Source: Kordiimonadaceae bacterium
Lineage (GTDB): Bacteria > Pseudomonadota > Alphaproteobacteria > Sphingomonadales > Kordiimonadaceae
Assembly (NCBI GenBank): GCA_017640725.1
Contig: JAEPQB010000001.1
Span: 248,001 to 312,000, forward strand
Direction of reading: 5' to 3'
DNA: 64,000 nt
Part shown: one piece after another, positions 43,458-52,677 of the stretch
Numbering within the stretch: position 1 is the stretch's first letter
Layout of the letters: each line of letters opens with the position of its first letter
Made by a program: the position numbers and the translations under genes
Notes under the pieces: model-generated
What the model saw: the letters and a program-made list of their open reading frames with translations, nothing else
What the model was told of the DNA's origin: nothing
Databases searched by the model: none

Positions 43458-45665
43458 CTATGCGCTGGCCGTGAAGTCGTAATTCTTCAGCGGCAGTTGG
43501 CGCACGCGCTGGCCAGTGAGGGCAAACACGGCGTTTGTGATCGCGGGTGCCGTTGGCGGCAGGCCGGGTTCCCCGATGCCGCCCATTTTTTCGCCAGACT
43601 CGATGATAAATACCTCGATTTCTGGCACGTCAGCAAGGCGTACCATTTCATACTCAGGGAAGTTACCTTCAACCACCTGACCGCCATCAACAGTGATTTC
43701 ACCGAAGAAGGCGCCGGTCATGCCATAGATGATCGCGCTTTCAATCTGGCTTTCGATATTGTCAGGATTGATCGCCTCGCCGCAGTCCACAGCGCAAGTA
43801 ACTTTATGCACTTTTGGCATGCCGTCGCTGCCGATGGAAACTTCGGCAGCATGTGCGACGATGGAGCCAAAGCTTTCGTGCACAGCAACCCCCATGGCGC
43901 GGCCATCTTTAACGCCAGCGTACCAGCCACCTTTTTCAGCCGCTGTTTTCAGCACATTGGCATGACGGGGTTTGTCAGCCAGCATTGACAAGCGGTAAGC
44001 AAGCGGGTCTGCGCCCGCTTCATGTGCCAACTCGTCAACAAAGCTTTCGGTAAAGAACGCATGCTGCGAATGGTCCACGCTGCGCCATGGGCCAAGCTTG
44101 ATATGGCTTTGGCTGCGCACAAATCCGATGGATTGGTTCTCGACACCGTAAGGAATGAGCGGCGCCTCCACTGGCTCGCGTTTGTCGGAGAAACGGTTCT
44201 TCCAAGCCGTTGGTTTGCCATCGTCGCCCAGCTTGGCGGCAAAACGGCTGACAACTGCCGGACGGTACTCATCAAACCGCATGTCTTCTTCGCGCGTCCA
44301 GATGGTCTTAACCGGCTCGCCAACCATTTTGGCAATCTCAACCGCGGGCGCGACATAGTCGTTTTCGGCGTGAATACGCCGACCGAAACCACCACCGAGC
44401 ATGTGATTGTGGATGGTGACATTTTCTGGCTCAAGGCCCGCAGCCTTGGCGGCCGCGGCGCGCGCCATCAGAGGTGCCTGTGTGCCGGTCCAAACGTCCA
44501 GTTTGCCGTCCCGCATCCAGGCGGTTGCGTTCATTGGCTCCATACAGGCGTGCGCGAGATATGGAACAGAATAGTCAGCTTCAATAAGCTTGCCTTCTGC
44601 GGCCTCCACATCGCCCTCGTCGATGTCATACTCAAGCTCAAGCTCGCCAAGGTCTTTGTTGAACCGCGCGAAAATGGCGTCGGAGTCGATGAGTTCATTG
44701 CCGCCGGCTTCAAACTTGATATCGACGGCTTCGAGCGCTTTTTTGGCGCGCCAGTATTTGTCAGCAACCACGGCATAGGCATAGCCCAGGTTGCAGACTT
44801 TCTTCACACCAGGCATCGCAAGCGCAGCCGCGTCGTCAAGCGATGTGATCGCACCCCCATGCACGGGCACGCGCGCGATTGAGGCATACAGCATGCCGTC
44901 AACTTCAGCGTCGATACCGTATTTCGCGGTGCCGTTGACTTTGCCCGGAATGTCGAAGCGCTTGATGGTGCGTGTGCCCACGATGGTGTGCGCCGCCTTT
45001 GGCTTCAGCGTTGGTGTTGGGTTCGGGTCAAATGCGCTGGCGGCCTCCGCGAGCGAGCCATAACTTGCTGACCGGCCGGAAGCTTTGTGGTGCACAAAGC
45101 TTTTCCCGGTGGTCAGGTCACTTCGCGCCACACCCCATTCTTTGGCGGCGGCGCGCACAAGCATTTCGCGTGCAGCAGCACCCGCAATACGCATACCGTA
45201 CTGGCCAGTGAAACGAACGGACGTGGAGCCACCCGTGATTTGCAGGTCCATCGCCTGTGCAATCGAATAGAAGGCCTTGTTGATCAAAGGCGCCAGAATG
45301 TCAGGCATGCTGTCGCCAACAATGAAGCCCTCACCCAGCGGTTGGTTGGCAAACTCCGGCAAACCGGGAGCCTCTTCCATGGAAACCAGGTCCCAGTCTG
45401 CGTCCAACTCTTCGGCTGCCATCATCGGCAGCGCCGTGTGCGTGCCCTGCCCCATTTCAGCGTGAGGTACGATCACCGTGATTTTGTTGTCTGGCGTGAT
45501 TTTGATCCAGCCCGACAGGATTTGGCCTTCACCCTTGTGTTTGGCCGCAATGTCTTTCATCTGGTTTGGCAGCGCCGCATAACCGAGCACCAAACCACCA
45601 CCAACAACCGCACCAGTGCCAAGCAGGAACTTACGGCGCGTGAGTTTTTTCTTACCCTCAGCCAT
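43458..45665 (-). CDS. Molybdopterin-binding subunit of an isoquinoline 1-oxidoreductase-type hydroxylase
   Basis: The 735-aa protein starts with a Tat signal (LTRRKFLLGTGAVVGGG). It belongs to the xanthine dehydrogenase large-subunit family (IorB type): GWIKITPDNKITVIVPHAEMGQGTHTALPMMAAEELD, GGGFGRRIHAENDYV, and near the end GGIGEPGLPPTAPAITNAVFALTG carrying the active-site Glu. It hydroxylates N-heterocycles or oxidises aldehydes in the periplasm with the 2Fe-2S partner encoded just upstream. The genes overlap by one base (TAATG). An electron-transfer cytochrome gene is not adjacent. Confidence 0.94.
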   Translation of the reverse strand: MAEGKKKLTRRKFLLGTGAVVGGGLVLGYAALPNQMKDIAAKHKGEGQILSGWIKITPDNKITVIVPHAEMGQGTHTALPMMAAEELDADWDLVSMEEAPGLPEFANQPLGEGFIVGDSMPDILAPLINKAFYSIAQAMDLQITGGSTSVRFTGQYGMRIAGAAAREMLVRAAAKEWGVARSDLTTGKSFVHHKASGRSASYGSLAEAASAFDPNPTPTLKPKAAHTIVGTRTIKRFDIPGKVNGTAKYGIDAEVDGMLYASIARVPVHGGAITSLDDAAALAMPGVKKVCNLGYAYAVVADKYWRAKKALEAVDIKFEAGGNELIDSDAIFARFNKDLGELELEYDIDEGDVEAAEGKLIEADYSVPYLAHACMEPMNATAWMRDGKLDVWTGTQAPLMARAAAAKAAGLEPENVTIHNHMLGGGFGRRIHAENDYVAPAVEIAKMVGEPVKTIWTREEDMRFDEYRPAVVSRFAAKLGDDGKPTAWKNRFSDKREPVEAPLIPYGVENQSIGFVRSQSHIKLGPWRSVDHSQHAFFTESFVDELAHEAGADPLAYRLSMLADKPRHANVLKTAAEKGGWYAGVKDGRAMGVAVHESFGSIVAHAAEVSIGSDGMPKVHKVTCAVDCGEAINPDNIESQIESAIIYGMTGAFFGEITVDGGQVVEGNFPEYEMVRLADVPEIEVFIIESGEKMGGIGEPGLPPTAPAITNAVFALTGQRVRQLPLKNYDFTASA

Positions 45666-46129
45666 TATGCTGCTCCTCTTTCACTGATGACCTTTTTGAT
45701 CGCCTTCTTGATGCGCGGATAACTGCCGCACCGGCACACATTGCTGATGGCATCGTTGATATCTTCGTCAGTTGGAGCCGGGTTTTCGTCCAACAGCGCG
45801 CTAACCGCCATCACCATGCCGGACTGGCAGTAACCGCACTGCGGCACCTGCTCGTCGATCCAGGCTTGTTGCACATCGGTGAACATGCCCTCATCCGACA
45901 GCCCTTCGATGGTGGTGATCTCAATATCTTCCGCGGCCTCAACCGGATAAACGCACGTGCGCGTCGCCGCGCCGTCCATGTGGACCGTGCAAGCACCGCA
46001 AGCAGCCACGCCGCAACCGAACTTAACGCCCTTAAAGCCCAGCTCGTCACGTAGCACCCACAAAAGAGGTGTGTCGGGCTCGACATCGACAGTGCGTGTC
46101 TCCCCATTAACTTTCAGTGTATATGGCAT
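45665..46129 (-). CDS. 2Fe-2S subunit of the molybdenum hydroxylase (IorA type)
   Basis: The 154-aa protein has both iron-sulfur sites: the plant-ferredoxin-type [16 protein letters not shown]...C (residues ~38-58) and the C-terminal [11 protein letters not shown]...CRCGSYPRI (residues ~97-137). It passes electrons from the molybdenum subunit to the acceptor. It has no signal peptide of its own and would be co-exported with the Tat-bearing large subunit. It is divergent from the pirin gene. Confidence 0.95.
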   Translation of the reverse strand: MPYTLKVNGETRTVDVEPDTPLLWVLRDELGFKGVKFGCGVAACGACTVHMDGAATRTCVYPVEAAEDIEITTIEGLSDEGMFTDVQQAWIDEQVPQCGYCQSGMVMAVSALLDENPAPTDEDINDAISNVCRCGSYPRIKKAIKKVISERGAA

Positions 46130-46171
46130 GCCCTTACTCTCCCGATTGGCCCGTCCGAAGAATCAAACAAT

Positions 46172-46188
46172 ACGACAAATGATGTCGT
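46172..46188. promoter_or_regulatory. Inverted repeat ACGACA-AATGA-TGTCGT
   Basis: A perfect 6-bp dyad with 5-bp spacer in the divergent region between the molybdenum hydroxylase operon and the pirin gene. It is a plausible operator for a TetR- or LysR-size regulator, but no such gene is adjacent. Confidence 0.45.
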
Positions 46189-46292
46189 TTTGTCCATAGC
46201 GAGATTCTGATCGGTTGCCCTTCGTGTAATCGGTCATCATACTGTGATCGAAACATGCTCTTGTGGCGCCCATACCAGCAAGGAGAAAGCAG

Positions 46293-47207
46293 ATGAGCTA
46301 CCATGATTCCACTTCCGCAGACTGTGAGAACAAAAGCTGTTCGGGCATCAAGACAGTTATTCGCCCCAAAGCAAAAGACATTGGTGGCTTCGAAGTGCGT
46401 CGGGCGCTGCCGTCCATCGAAGCGCGCACGGTTGGCCCCTTCATATTCTTTGACCAGATGGGGCCCGCCACCTTCGCCCCGGGCACTGGCGTTGATGTGC
46501 GCCCACACCCCCACATCGGCCTGTCAACGCTCACGTGGCTTGTTGAAGGTGAAATCATGCACCGCGATAGTCTTGGCTATGCGCAGCCCATTCGCCCAGG
46601 CGAAGTGAATTGGATGACGGCAGGCACCGGCATCGTGCACTCTGAGCGCACGCCTGACGATGTGCGCGCGGCTGGCCACAACCTGCTCGGCCTTCAGGTC
46701 TGGATGGCCTTACCTTCCGACAAACAAGAGGTGGACCCTTCGTTCCAACATTATGAAGCTGCCGACATTCCTGTTGTGAAACTCGATGGCGCAACAGTGA
46801 CCATCGTCGCGGGCGACGCCTGGGGCGCCACCTCCCCCGTATCGGTTTATAGTCGCACACTGTACGCCGATGTCCGTATCAATGCAGGCGCAGCCCTCGA
46901 CATCCCGGCATCTCATGAAGAGCGCGCAATTTATGTGGTTTCCGGTTCAGTAAAATTGGGCGAAGAAGAATTTGGCGAAGCAACCATGGTTGTCCTTCGC
47001 GAGGATGAAGTCGTTCCTGTGAACACGATAGAAGGTGCCCATCTGGCTCTTATTGGCGGCGACAAACTCAAGCAACCTCGTCGTTTGTGGTGGAACTTCG
47101 CCCACACCGACAGCGCGATGTTAGAAGACGCAAAAAATCGCTGGAAGAACGGTGAGTTTGCCATGGTTGCTGGCGACGATGAGTTTATTCCTCTACCTGA
47201 CCGCTAA
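46293..47207 (+). CDS. Pirin family protein
   Basis: The 304-aa bicupin has classic pirin motifs: GPFIFFDQMGPATFAPGTGVDVRPHPHIGLSTLTWLVEGEIMHRDSLG (metal ligands HPHIG) and NWMTAGTGIVHSERTP. Bacterial pirins bind Fe or another metal and some act as quercetinases; others are redox-linked regulators. ATG 46293 follows AAGGAGA; the longer frame to 46263 is rejected. It is divergent from the molybdenum hydroxylase operon. Confidence 0.95.
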   Translation: MSYHDSTSADCENKSCSGIKTVIRPKAKDIGGFEVRRALPSIEARTVGPFIFFDQMGPATFAPGTGVDVRPHPHIGLSTLTWLVEGEIMHRDSLGYAQPIRPGEVNWMTAGTGIVHSERTPDDVRAAGHNLLGLQVWMALPSDKQEVDPSFQHYEAADIPVVKLDGATVTIVAGDAWGATSPVSVYSRTLYADVRINAGAALDIPASHEERAIYVVSGSVKLGEEEFGEATMVVLREDEVVPVNTIEGAHLALIGGDKLKQPRRLWWNFAHTDSAMLEDAKNRWKNGEFAMVAGDDEFIPLPDR

Positions 47208-47249
47208 ACGAATTCGTATTCTTACCGAGTCGCAATAATTTGGAAACTC

Positions 47250-47283
47250 ATGTCGCGCTACGGCGAATAGGGCGACATTTTTG
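47250..47283 (+). terminator. Probable terminator after pirin
   Basis: ATGTCGC pairs with GCGACAT across a 15-nt loop, followed by a run of Ts (47278-47282). The long loop makes it moderate in strength. Confidence 0.6.
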
Positions 47284-47380
47284 CCACACATATCATCAAA
47301 ACTGATCTGTCCATAGTGTCATGAATTTGCTGAAATTCTTGTATTTCAGCAACTTATGTAGTTTCGACATTTTTGTTAGT

Positions 47381-47398
47381 TGTCATATTGATATATCA
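47381..47398. promoter_or_regulatory. Shared dyad operator, copy 4 (TGTCATA-TTGA-TATATCA)
   Basis: Same arm and spacer design as the sites at 1524, 12351 and 20379; its right arm and spacer (TTGA-TATATCA) are identical to copy 1. It is located 139 bp before the TonB receptor start and links this gene to the first region of the window. Confidence 0.6.
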
Positions 47399-47536
47399 TG
47401 AGGTTGACTTTGACGATTAATTCCTTTTATTGGGCGTTGGATGCATTGGGGAAATAAGCGTTCAAAGCGAGGCCGGACATTGTTGTGTCTTTCATCCTCT
47501 CGTGCCTCGTAGAGCGCTGCGATAGCAGGAGGAACC

Positions 47537-50068
47537 ATGCTTATCAAACGACTTCTGTCGACAACGGCGGTAGTGGGTTTAGCCACGACCGTTAACGGCT
47601 TTGCTGTGTCAGCACAGGAAGCAGCCGTGGAAGATGAACTGGCGCTTGAAGAAATTATCGTCACAGCCAGGAAACGTTCAGAAAACCTGAGAGATGTGCC
47701 ACTGGCAATAACCGCATTCACTGCGGAAGCGATCCAGCGCTCGCTCTCGCAGGATGTGCAAGACCTCGCTCTTCTAACGCCCGGCTTTTCGTTCCGGGAA
47801 GGGTTTGGCCGGGCGACAGGCGGTGCCAACAACCGTCCTTCCGTGCGCGGCATGTCAAATATTTTGGGCTCGCCGAATGCTTCATTCTTTGTGGACGGCG
47901 TGTATGTGGCAGGGCCGATTACCTCGTATGATCTGAACAACGTGCAGCGCGTTGAAGTGGTACGGGGACCGCAGTCAGCATTGTTTGGCCGGGGTACTTT
48001 CTCCGGCGCGATTAACTTCATCACCTCTCGGCCGGGGAACGAATTCCGGGGTCGTGTGGCGGCTGAGGCGGGTGACCATGATCACTATGAAATCCGCGGT
48101 TTTGTCCAAGCACCAGTTATTGAAGATAAACTGGCCATTGAACTGAGCGGATCATTCTACACGTTCGGTGGTGACTACATAAACAATGTGAACGGTCGGA
48201 AAGAACTTGGTGACGAAGAAACCAAGATGATTGGTGGTAAAATCAACTGGACACCTTCTGATAACCTGAGTGTGTACATTGATGCTGCCTATTCTGAAGA
48301 CCGAGACCGTGGATTTGCTTATGGCCTGTGGAACGGCGGTGATGACAATGAAGCGGCGATTGGCGAAAACCAGATCAACTGTTTTGAACCAGACCTGAGC
48401 TTCTTCATTTTTGCTTTCCGCGGATCAACACGTAGCCGCGGATACTATTGTGGCGAAATCGATAGTTTCAGCAGCTATTATTACGACCTAAGCGGCACAA
48501 ACGGCGAAACAGTTGACGGTGTGCGTCGCGACAGCTTCCGGATCAATTCTGTTATTGATTATGACTTCAACGGCTACACGCTAACGTCTTTGACTGGTTA
48601 TACAGACTTCGATTTCCAGAACGCTTTTGGTGCAGTTAACCCTGGGGGCTTCGCTTCTTTCAGCCGAGGTAGCCAAAGCTATTTCTCTGAAGAATTGCGT
48701 CTCGCCAGCCCCGATGATCAGCGCCTACGCTGGTTGATTGGTGGTTACTATTACAAAGACTCCCAAGGCGATAATTTCAGCACCTCGTGGGACCCGCTGG
48801 TAAGCCCTGCGCCGGTCGATAGCGATGTTGTTCTACTCGCTAATGACAGCTTCATTCGAAATGTGGCCGTGTTTGGTAGTCTTGACTATGACATCATGGA
48901 AAACTTGGTTTTCTCGGCCGAACTTCGTTGGCAAGAGGAAACTCTGCACCTGGCTGGTGCTGGCATCGACAATCCACTGACAGCAGCAGAGCTTGATGCG
49001 CCGGATGATCTAGTATTTGACGCAACATTGCCCAGGTTTGCCCTGCGCTATGACGTCAACGAAGACTTCAACTTCTATGCGTCCGTTGCTCGCGGCAATA
49101 AGCCAGGTGGGTTCAACAGCGCCTTCTTTGACGCTGATTTTGATGCCACTGACCGCGCCAATTTCCTGAATGATGGCAAAGGCACCTTTGAGGAATCAAA
49201 AGTTTGGTCTTACGAGTTGGGCTCAAAAGGCTCCCTGCTGGATGGCCGTTTGCGCTATGACGCCTCGGTCTATTATCTGGACTGGACAGCACAGCCGCTC
49301 ACCACATCTGAAGCACTGCAACGGGTGAATTCTACGGCGCAGTCAACGGTGGCGCCGATCGTGAATGCTGGTACGTCAGAAGTGAAAGGCTTCGAGATTG
49401 AGATGAGTGCCGCGGTGACGCAAGGCTTTGACCTGCGTGTTACCTACGCCTATTCGGACGCGCAGTTTGAGGACTATATTGATGAAAACTTCCGCGACCT
49501 GCAGGACACAAACGGTTTCTTCACCGGTCCGGCAGAGCCATCAAGGGCACCTGACGCTGACAATGACGGTGTTGTGGACACAGCGCCTGGTGTTCTGATT
49601 GTTGGCACACGACCTGATGGCCGTGTTGACCTTGTGGACACGGTGGACCCTTCTGGCCAAACCGCCGGCAATCAGCTCCCACAAACGCCAAAGCATATGC
49701 TGACCATCTCGCCAAACTTTGTATATGAGGTTAACGACCGCATGAACCTGTTCATGAACGTTGACTATCAATACGAAAGCAAACGTTTTGTTCAGGCTGC
49801 AAACCTTGCGTTTGTTGGCGGAACCAACAAGATCAACATGAACCTGGGCTTCACTTATGATGGGTTGCGTGTTGCATTCTACGCCAAGAACCTAACCAAG
49901 GAAGACACGCCAGAAGTTGTGACGCGGCTTGCGGATTTCCGCCAGTTCTTCTTTATCCCAAGCCAGGTGCGTACGTCCTTCTTCGGGCGCGGAACCTTTG
50001 CGCGCGACTTTGCGGTTACACCGCCCCGTCAGCGCGAGTTTGGAGTATCGATGAGCTACGATTTCTAA
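47537..50068 (+). CDS. TonB-dependent receptor
   Basis: The 843-aa protein has a signal peptide (MLIKRLLSTTAVVGLATTVNGFAVSAQ), a TonB box LEEIIVTARKRSENLRDVPLAITAFTAEAIQ, a plug (LLTPGFSFREGF; RVEVVRGPQSALFGRGTFSGAINFIT) and a barrel ending SMSYDF. It should import the substrate of the proposed regulon, because the shared operator dyad lies upstream. AGGAGG sits 6-11 nt before ATG 47537. A terminator follows and the PepSY protein gene is next. Confidence 0.95.
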   Translation: MLIKRLLSTTAVVGLATTVNGFAVSAQEAAVEDELALEEIIVTARKRSENLRDVPLAITAFTAEAIQRSLSQDVQDLALLTPGFSFREGFGRATGGANNRPSVRGMSNILGSPNASFFVDGVYVAGPITSYDLNNVQRVEVVRGPQSALFGRGTFSGAINFITSRPGNEFRGRVAAEAGDHDHYEIRGFVQAPVIEDKLAIELSGSFYTFGGDYINNVNGRKELGDEETKMIGGKINWTPSDNLSVYIDAAYSEDRDRGFAYGLWNGGDDNEAAIGENQINCFEPDLSFFIFAFRGSTRSRGYYCGEIDSFSSYYYDLSGTNGETVDGVRRDSFRINSVIDYDFNGYTLTSLTGYTDFDFQNAFGAVNPGGFASFSRGSQSYFSEELRLASPDDQRLRWLIGGYYYKDSQGDNFSTSWDPLVSPAPVDSDVVLLANDSFIRNVAVFGSLDYDIMENLVFSAELRWQEETLHLAGAGIDNPLTAAELDAPDDLVFDATLPRFALRYDVNEDFNFYASVARGNKPGGFNSAFFDADFDATDRANFLNDGKGTFEESKVWSYELGSKGSLLDGRLRYDASVYYLDWTAQPLTTSEALQRVNSTAQSTVAPIVNAGTSEVKGFEIEMSAAVTQGFDLRVTYAYSDAQFEDYIDENFRDLQDTNGFFTGPAEPSRAPDADNDGVVDTAPGVLIVGTRPDGRVDLVDTVDPSGQTAGNQLPQTPKHMLTISPNFVYEVNDRMNLFMNVDYQYESKRFVQAANLAFVGGTNKINMNLGFTYDGLRVAFYAKNLTKEDTPEVVTRLADFRQFFFIPSQVRTSFFGRGTFARDFAVTPPRQREFGVSMSYDF

Positions 50069-50091
50069 GCATCGATACTTTCAGAGACCAT

Positions 50092-50121
50092 ATGGGTGGG
50101 GGACGTCCCCGCCCATTTTTG
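50092..50121 (+). terminator. Rho-independent terminator after the TonB receptor
   Basis: ATGGGTGGGG-GACGT-CCCCGCCCAT (one G-T pair) followed by TTTTGT. It ends the receptor transcript before the PepSY gene. Confidence 0.85.
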
Positions 50122-50122
50122 T

Positions 50123-50135
50123 CGCTATCATAGCG
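50123..50135. promoter_or_regulatory. Dyad CGCTAT-C-ATAGCG
   Basis: A perfect 6-bp inverted repeat with a 1-bp centre, 30 bp before the start of the PepSY protein gene. It may be an operator for that gene. Confidence 0.35.
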
Positions 50136-50165
50136 ATTGGGCCATACCATAGTGGGGAGTGATAC

Positions 50166-51692
50166 GTGGCCGTTAAAAAACCATGGATTAAACTGAAGCC
50201 TTATCAGTTTTTCCTGAAAATACACCGGTGGGCCGGGCTGACTGCCGTTTTATGGCTTACCCTACTGTGCATTACTGGTATTATTCTCGACCATCCGGAA
50301 TGGCGCTGGTCGGCGCAAACGGCGACGCCTGCTGAGTGGTCATCCACACGGGTTGCCCGCATCGCACCAGCGACAATCATGCGATACATTGCGGTCAATG
50401 CGGAAGAAACCCGCTTTGTTGGCGCTTCAGAACGCGGTCTTTGGTACAGCGATGACCGTGGCGCAACCTGGAATGATGTCGAATTTGAAGGCGTGTCAGG
50501 CACACCCCAGGTAAAACGAATGCTCGGTTCACACACCGGCGACTTGAACCAACTGGTGTTAGCAACTGACGACGGCCTTTGGCAGGTTCAGGAATATGGC
50601 CTTAGCGCAAGGCGGCTTGGCCTTGAGGGGCAGTTTGTTTCATCTGTTTCCGACGGGCCAGATGAAGACACATTGCTGGCGGTCGTCTCCGAGACCGACC
50701 TTGTGTTGTTTAATACGACATCAGCACGTGCTTCGCCGATCAGCATCAAAGCAAACGTTGCTGGCCTTTCTGAAAAATTGCCATTTTACCGCGTGATGAT
50801 GGACCTTCACTTTGGGCACGGCACGCTACCTGGTGCCGGGTCTCTGTGGCTCAACGATATTGCCGGTTTCGCCATGATTATTTTGGGCATTACGGGTGTT
50901 TTGAGTTGGTGGCTGCCCAAACGCTGGAAGAAAAACAAAACACCGGGCAGCAAGCGCCAAAAAATCTATCGATGGCTGTTCCGGGGGCACGCCCCCATCA
51001 TTGGTTTTGTTGCCCTAATCCCCATGCTGATTGTGACCACAACGGCGATCCCAATGAACCACATACTGGATTTCATTCCCTGGTCGCGCGGCATGGAAGT
51101 GGAGCGCGCATCCTTGCCGCCCGCTTATCAGGCAACATCCTTTGGCCACACGATCCGGGGTGCCGTGGCATTCCCCGGTGAACCAAATCGGCTGATGATG
51201 ACCACGCGCTTTGGTATTTTGGAAAGCGCGGATGGTGGCAGCAGCTGGCAGGTGCAATCCTCACTGCCCTTGCCCCCGTCGATGAACATGACCGGTGGTG
51301 GTTTGTTCCGGGTGGGTGACCGTGTTTTTGCCGCCTTCAGTGGCGGGCGCAATTTCTGGCGCCGCGACGGCGAAATGGACTGGCACAAAATTGAAGGGCC
51401 ACAGCGGGCAATCACGGCTGCTGCCCGTGCCGATGACGGCATATGGTACGTCAAAAACAGTAAGGCCATCTTCCGTGGCAGCTTTGCAGAAGGCGCAGAG
51501 CCAATGGTGGAATCTGGTGTTTCCTTTCGAAACGCAGCGCCCGGCACACCCTTTTACCTTTTCGCTGCTGATGTGCACGCTGGTGTTATCTTCCATGATG
51601 ATTGGGGCTTCTTCAATGACGTCATCACCATAATGGCGATCTTACTCGCGCTATCTGGCCCCATCATCTGGCTCAGGAAAAAGTGGCTTTAA
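50166..51692 (+). CDS. PepSY-associated membrane protein with Asp-box repeats
   Basis: The 508-aa protein has the PepSY_TM/PiuB-like frame: LKIHRWAGLTAVLWLTLLCITGIIL (helix 1, ~17-42), a MMDLHFGHGTLPGAGSLWLNDIAGFAMIILGITGVLSWWLPKRWK block (211-254), helices at 276-296 and a last helix 483-503 with RKKWL. Asp-box motifs occur at 94-102 (SDDRGATWN-like) and 353-361 (SADGGSSWQ), indicating beta-propeller-like periplasmic segments between the helices. PepSY_TM proteins act as inner-membrane ferric reductases or in substrate processing for TonB receptors. GTG 50166 is used with GGGGAG upstream. Confidence 0.85.
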   Translation: MAVKKPWIKLKPYQFFLKIHRWAGLTAVLWLTLLCITGIILDHPEWRWSAQTATPAEWSSTRVARIAPATIMRYIAVNAEETRFVGASERGLWYSDDRGATWNDVEFEGVSGTPQVKRMLGSHTGDLNQLVLATDDGLWQVQEYGLSARRLGLEGQFVSSVSDGPDEDTLLAVVSETDLVLFNTTSARASPISIKANVAGLSEKLPFYRVMMDLHFGHGTLPGAGSLWLNDIAGFAMIILGITGVLSWWLPKRWKKNKTPGSKRQKIYRWLFRGHAPIIGFVALIPMLIVTTTAIPMNHILDFIPWSRGMEVERASLPPAYQATSFGHTIRGAVAFPGEPNRLMMTTRFGILESADGGSSWQVQSSLPLPPSMNMTGGGLFRVGDRVFAAFSGGRNFWRRDGEMDWHKIEGPQRAITAAARADDGIWYVKNSKAIFRGSFAEGAEPMVESGVSFRNAAPGTPFYLFAADVHAGVIFHDDWGFFNDVITIMAILLALSGPIIWLRKKWL

Positions 51693-51705
51693 GACGTGAG
51701 ATATG

Positions 51706-51743
51706 AAAAACCCGCCGGCGACAAACCAGCGGGTTTCTTTTTT
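51706..51743. terminator. Bidirectional terminator between convergent genes
   Basis: AAACCCGC and GCGGGTTT form an 8-bp stem around 13 nt, with TTTTTT on the plus side and AAAAA on the other, serving both the PepSY gene and the DUF1838 operon. Confidence 0.8.
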
Positions 51744-51759
51744 GATCCATGCTCCAGAC

Positions 51760-52677
51760 TTAACGCGGGCCTTGTTTCGGCACTTCACCTCGTTCACGCT
51801 TCTCGTCAATCCAACGCTTGAACACAGTCCAGGTCGTGTCATTGGGCCGGTCATCATCGGTCGGAGGCGGTGTTTGATACTTTGGCCAGTTGGTCTCTAT
51901 TTCATTCCGCAGCACATCTGGCAGATCTTCCCAGTCATGGAGGCGCATGCCGTGCGTGTAATGAACCATCAGGCCGGAGCGGCCACGCATTTTCATCCAG
52001 GGCAACCACCCTGAAATCCGGCCCCAGCTGATGACCGCGTCCTGGATGGCGGATTGACTGGCATCCAACGCATCCGCAAGCGGATAGGAGACGGTCAGAA
52101 ATTCGGCTGCATGGTATTTGCCGCCCTCATAATCCTGATAATCGCCGGTTAGCGGATTGTTATAGAACAGGCGGGCGGCACCGCCGCCAGAGAGCACCAT
52201 GCCATTGACCACCTGCTGTGGTTCAAAACGCGCGGATGGTTCGCCGTTCTCGTCCCGCGCCCAGCGCGGGCCGCGGCTGTTTACCGGGTCATTGTTCACA
52301 TGCATGACCTCGACTTCCTCATTGGTCCATGGGTTGGTCCAGGTGCGCAGGATTTCGTTAGTCTCCGGGTCGAGATACAGCATTATTTCGCGACTGACAC
52401 TCCGGAAACCAAGGCCACGAGTTTCGTCTTCCATTCGGCCGCACTGGCGCGCATTCATACCCTGAACATTAAAGATAAGAGTGTCTTTTTCGCCAGGAAT
52501 GCGGCTGTAGACTTCCCCCTGCCACCAATAGAGTGAGATTTCACCCTGTTCATTGGCGCAGAAAATTTTATTGCTGGCGAGCAGCGCCTGGTTGGGATCC
52601 GACACATCCAGTTGCTGAGCGTGCACGCCAAAACCCGCAAGTATCAGGGTAGAAGTGATGAGTGTTTTCTTGAGCAT
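51760..52677 (-). CDS. Exported DUF1838 family protein, copy 1
   Basis: The 305-aa protein has a signal peptide (MLKKTLITSTLILAGFGVHA) and DUF1838 features, including a conserved Cys (KIFCANEQGEISLYWWQGEVYSRIPGEKDTLIFNVQGMNARQC) and SREIMLYLDPETNEILRTWTNPWT. The function of DUF1838 is unknown; members occur in catabolic clusters of sphingomonad-like bacteria. It is the last gene of a four-gene minus-strand operon and overlaps copy 2 by one base. Confidence 0.9.
   Translation of the reverse strand: MLKKTLITSTLILAGFGVHAQQLDVSDPNQALLASNKIFCANEQGEISLYWWQGEVYSRIPGEKDTLIFNVQGMNARQCGRMEDETRGLGFRSVSREIMLYLDPETNEILRTWTNPWTNEEVEVMHVNNDPVNSRGPRWARDENGEPSARFEPQQVVNGMVLSGGGAARLFYNNPLTGDYQDYEGGKYHAAEFLTVSYPLADALDASQSAIQDAVISWGRISGWLPWMKMRGRSGLMVHYTHGMRLHDWEDLPDVLRNEIETNWPKYQTPPPTDDDRPNDTTWTVFKRWIDEKRERGEVPKQGPR

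Larger units (their letters stand above)
47208..47536. other. Non-coding region between pirin and TonB receptor
   Basis: The 329-bp gap contains a probable pirin terminator (47250-47283) and operator copy 4 (47381-47398), then 138 bp of probable promoter and leader for the receptor. No small gene is seen. Confidence 0.6.

Noticed and set aside
44022-44882. 286-aa plus-strand frame opposite the molybdenum hydroxylase
   Set aside because: Antisense shadow of conserved IorB-type coding sequence.
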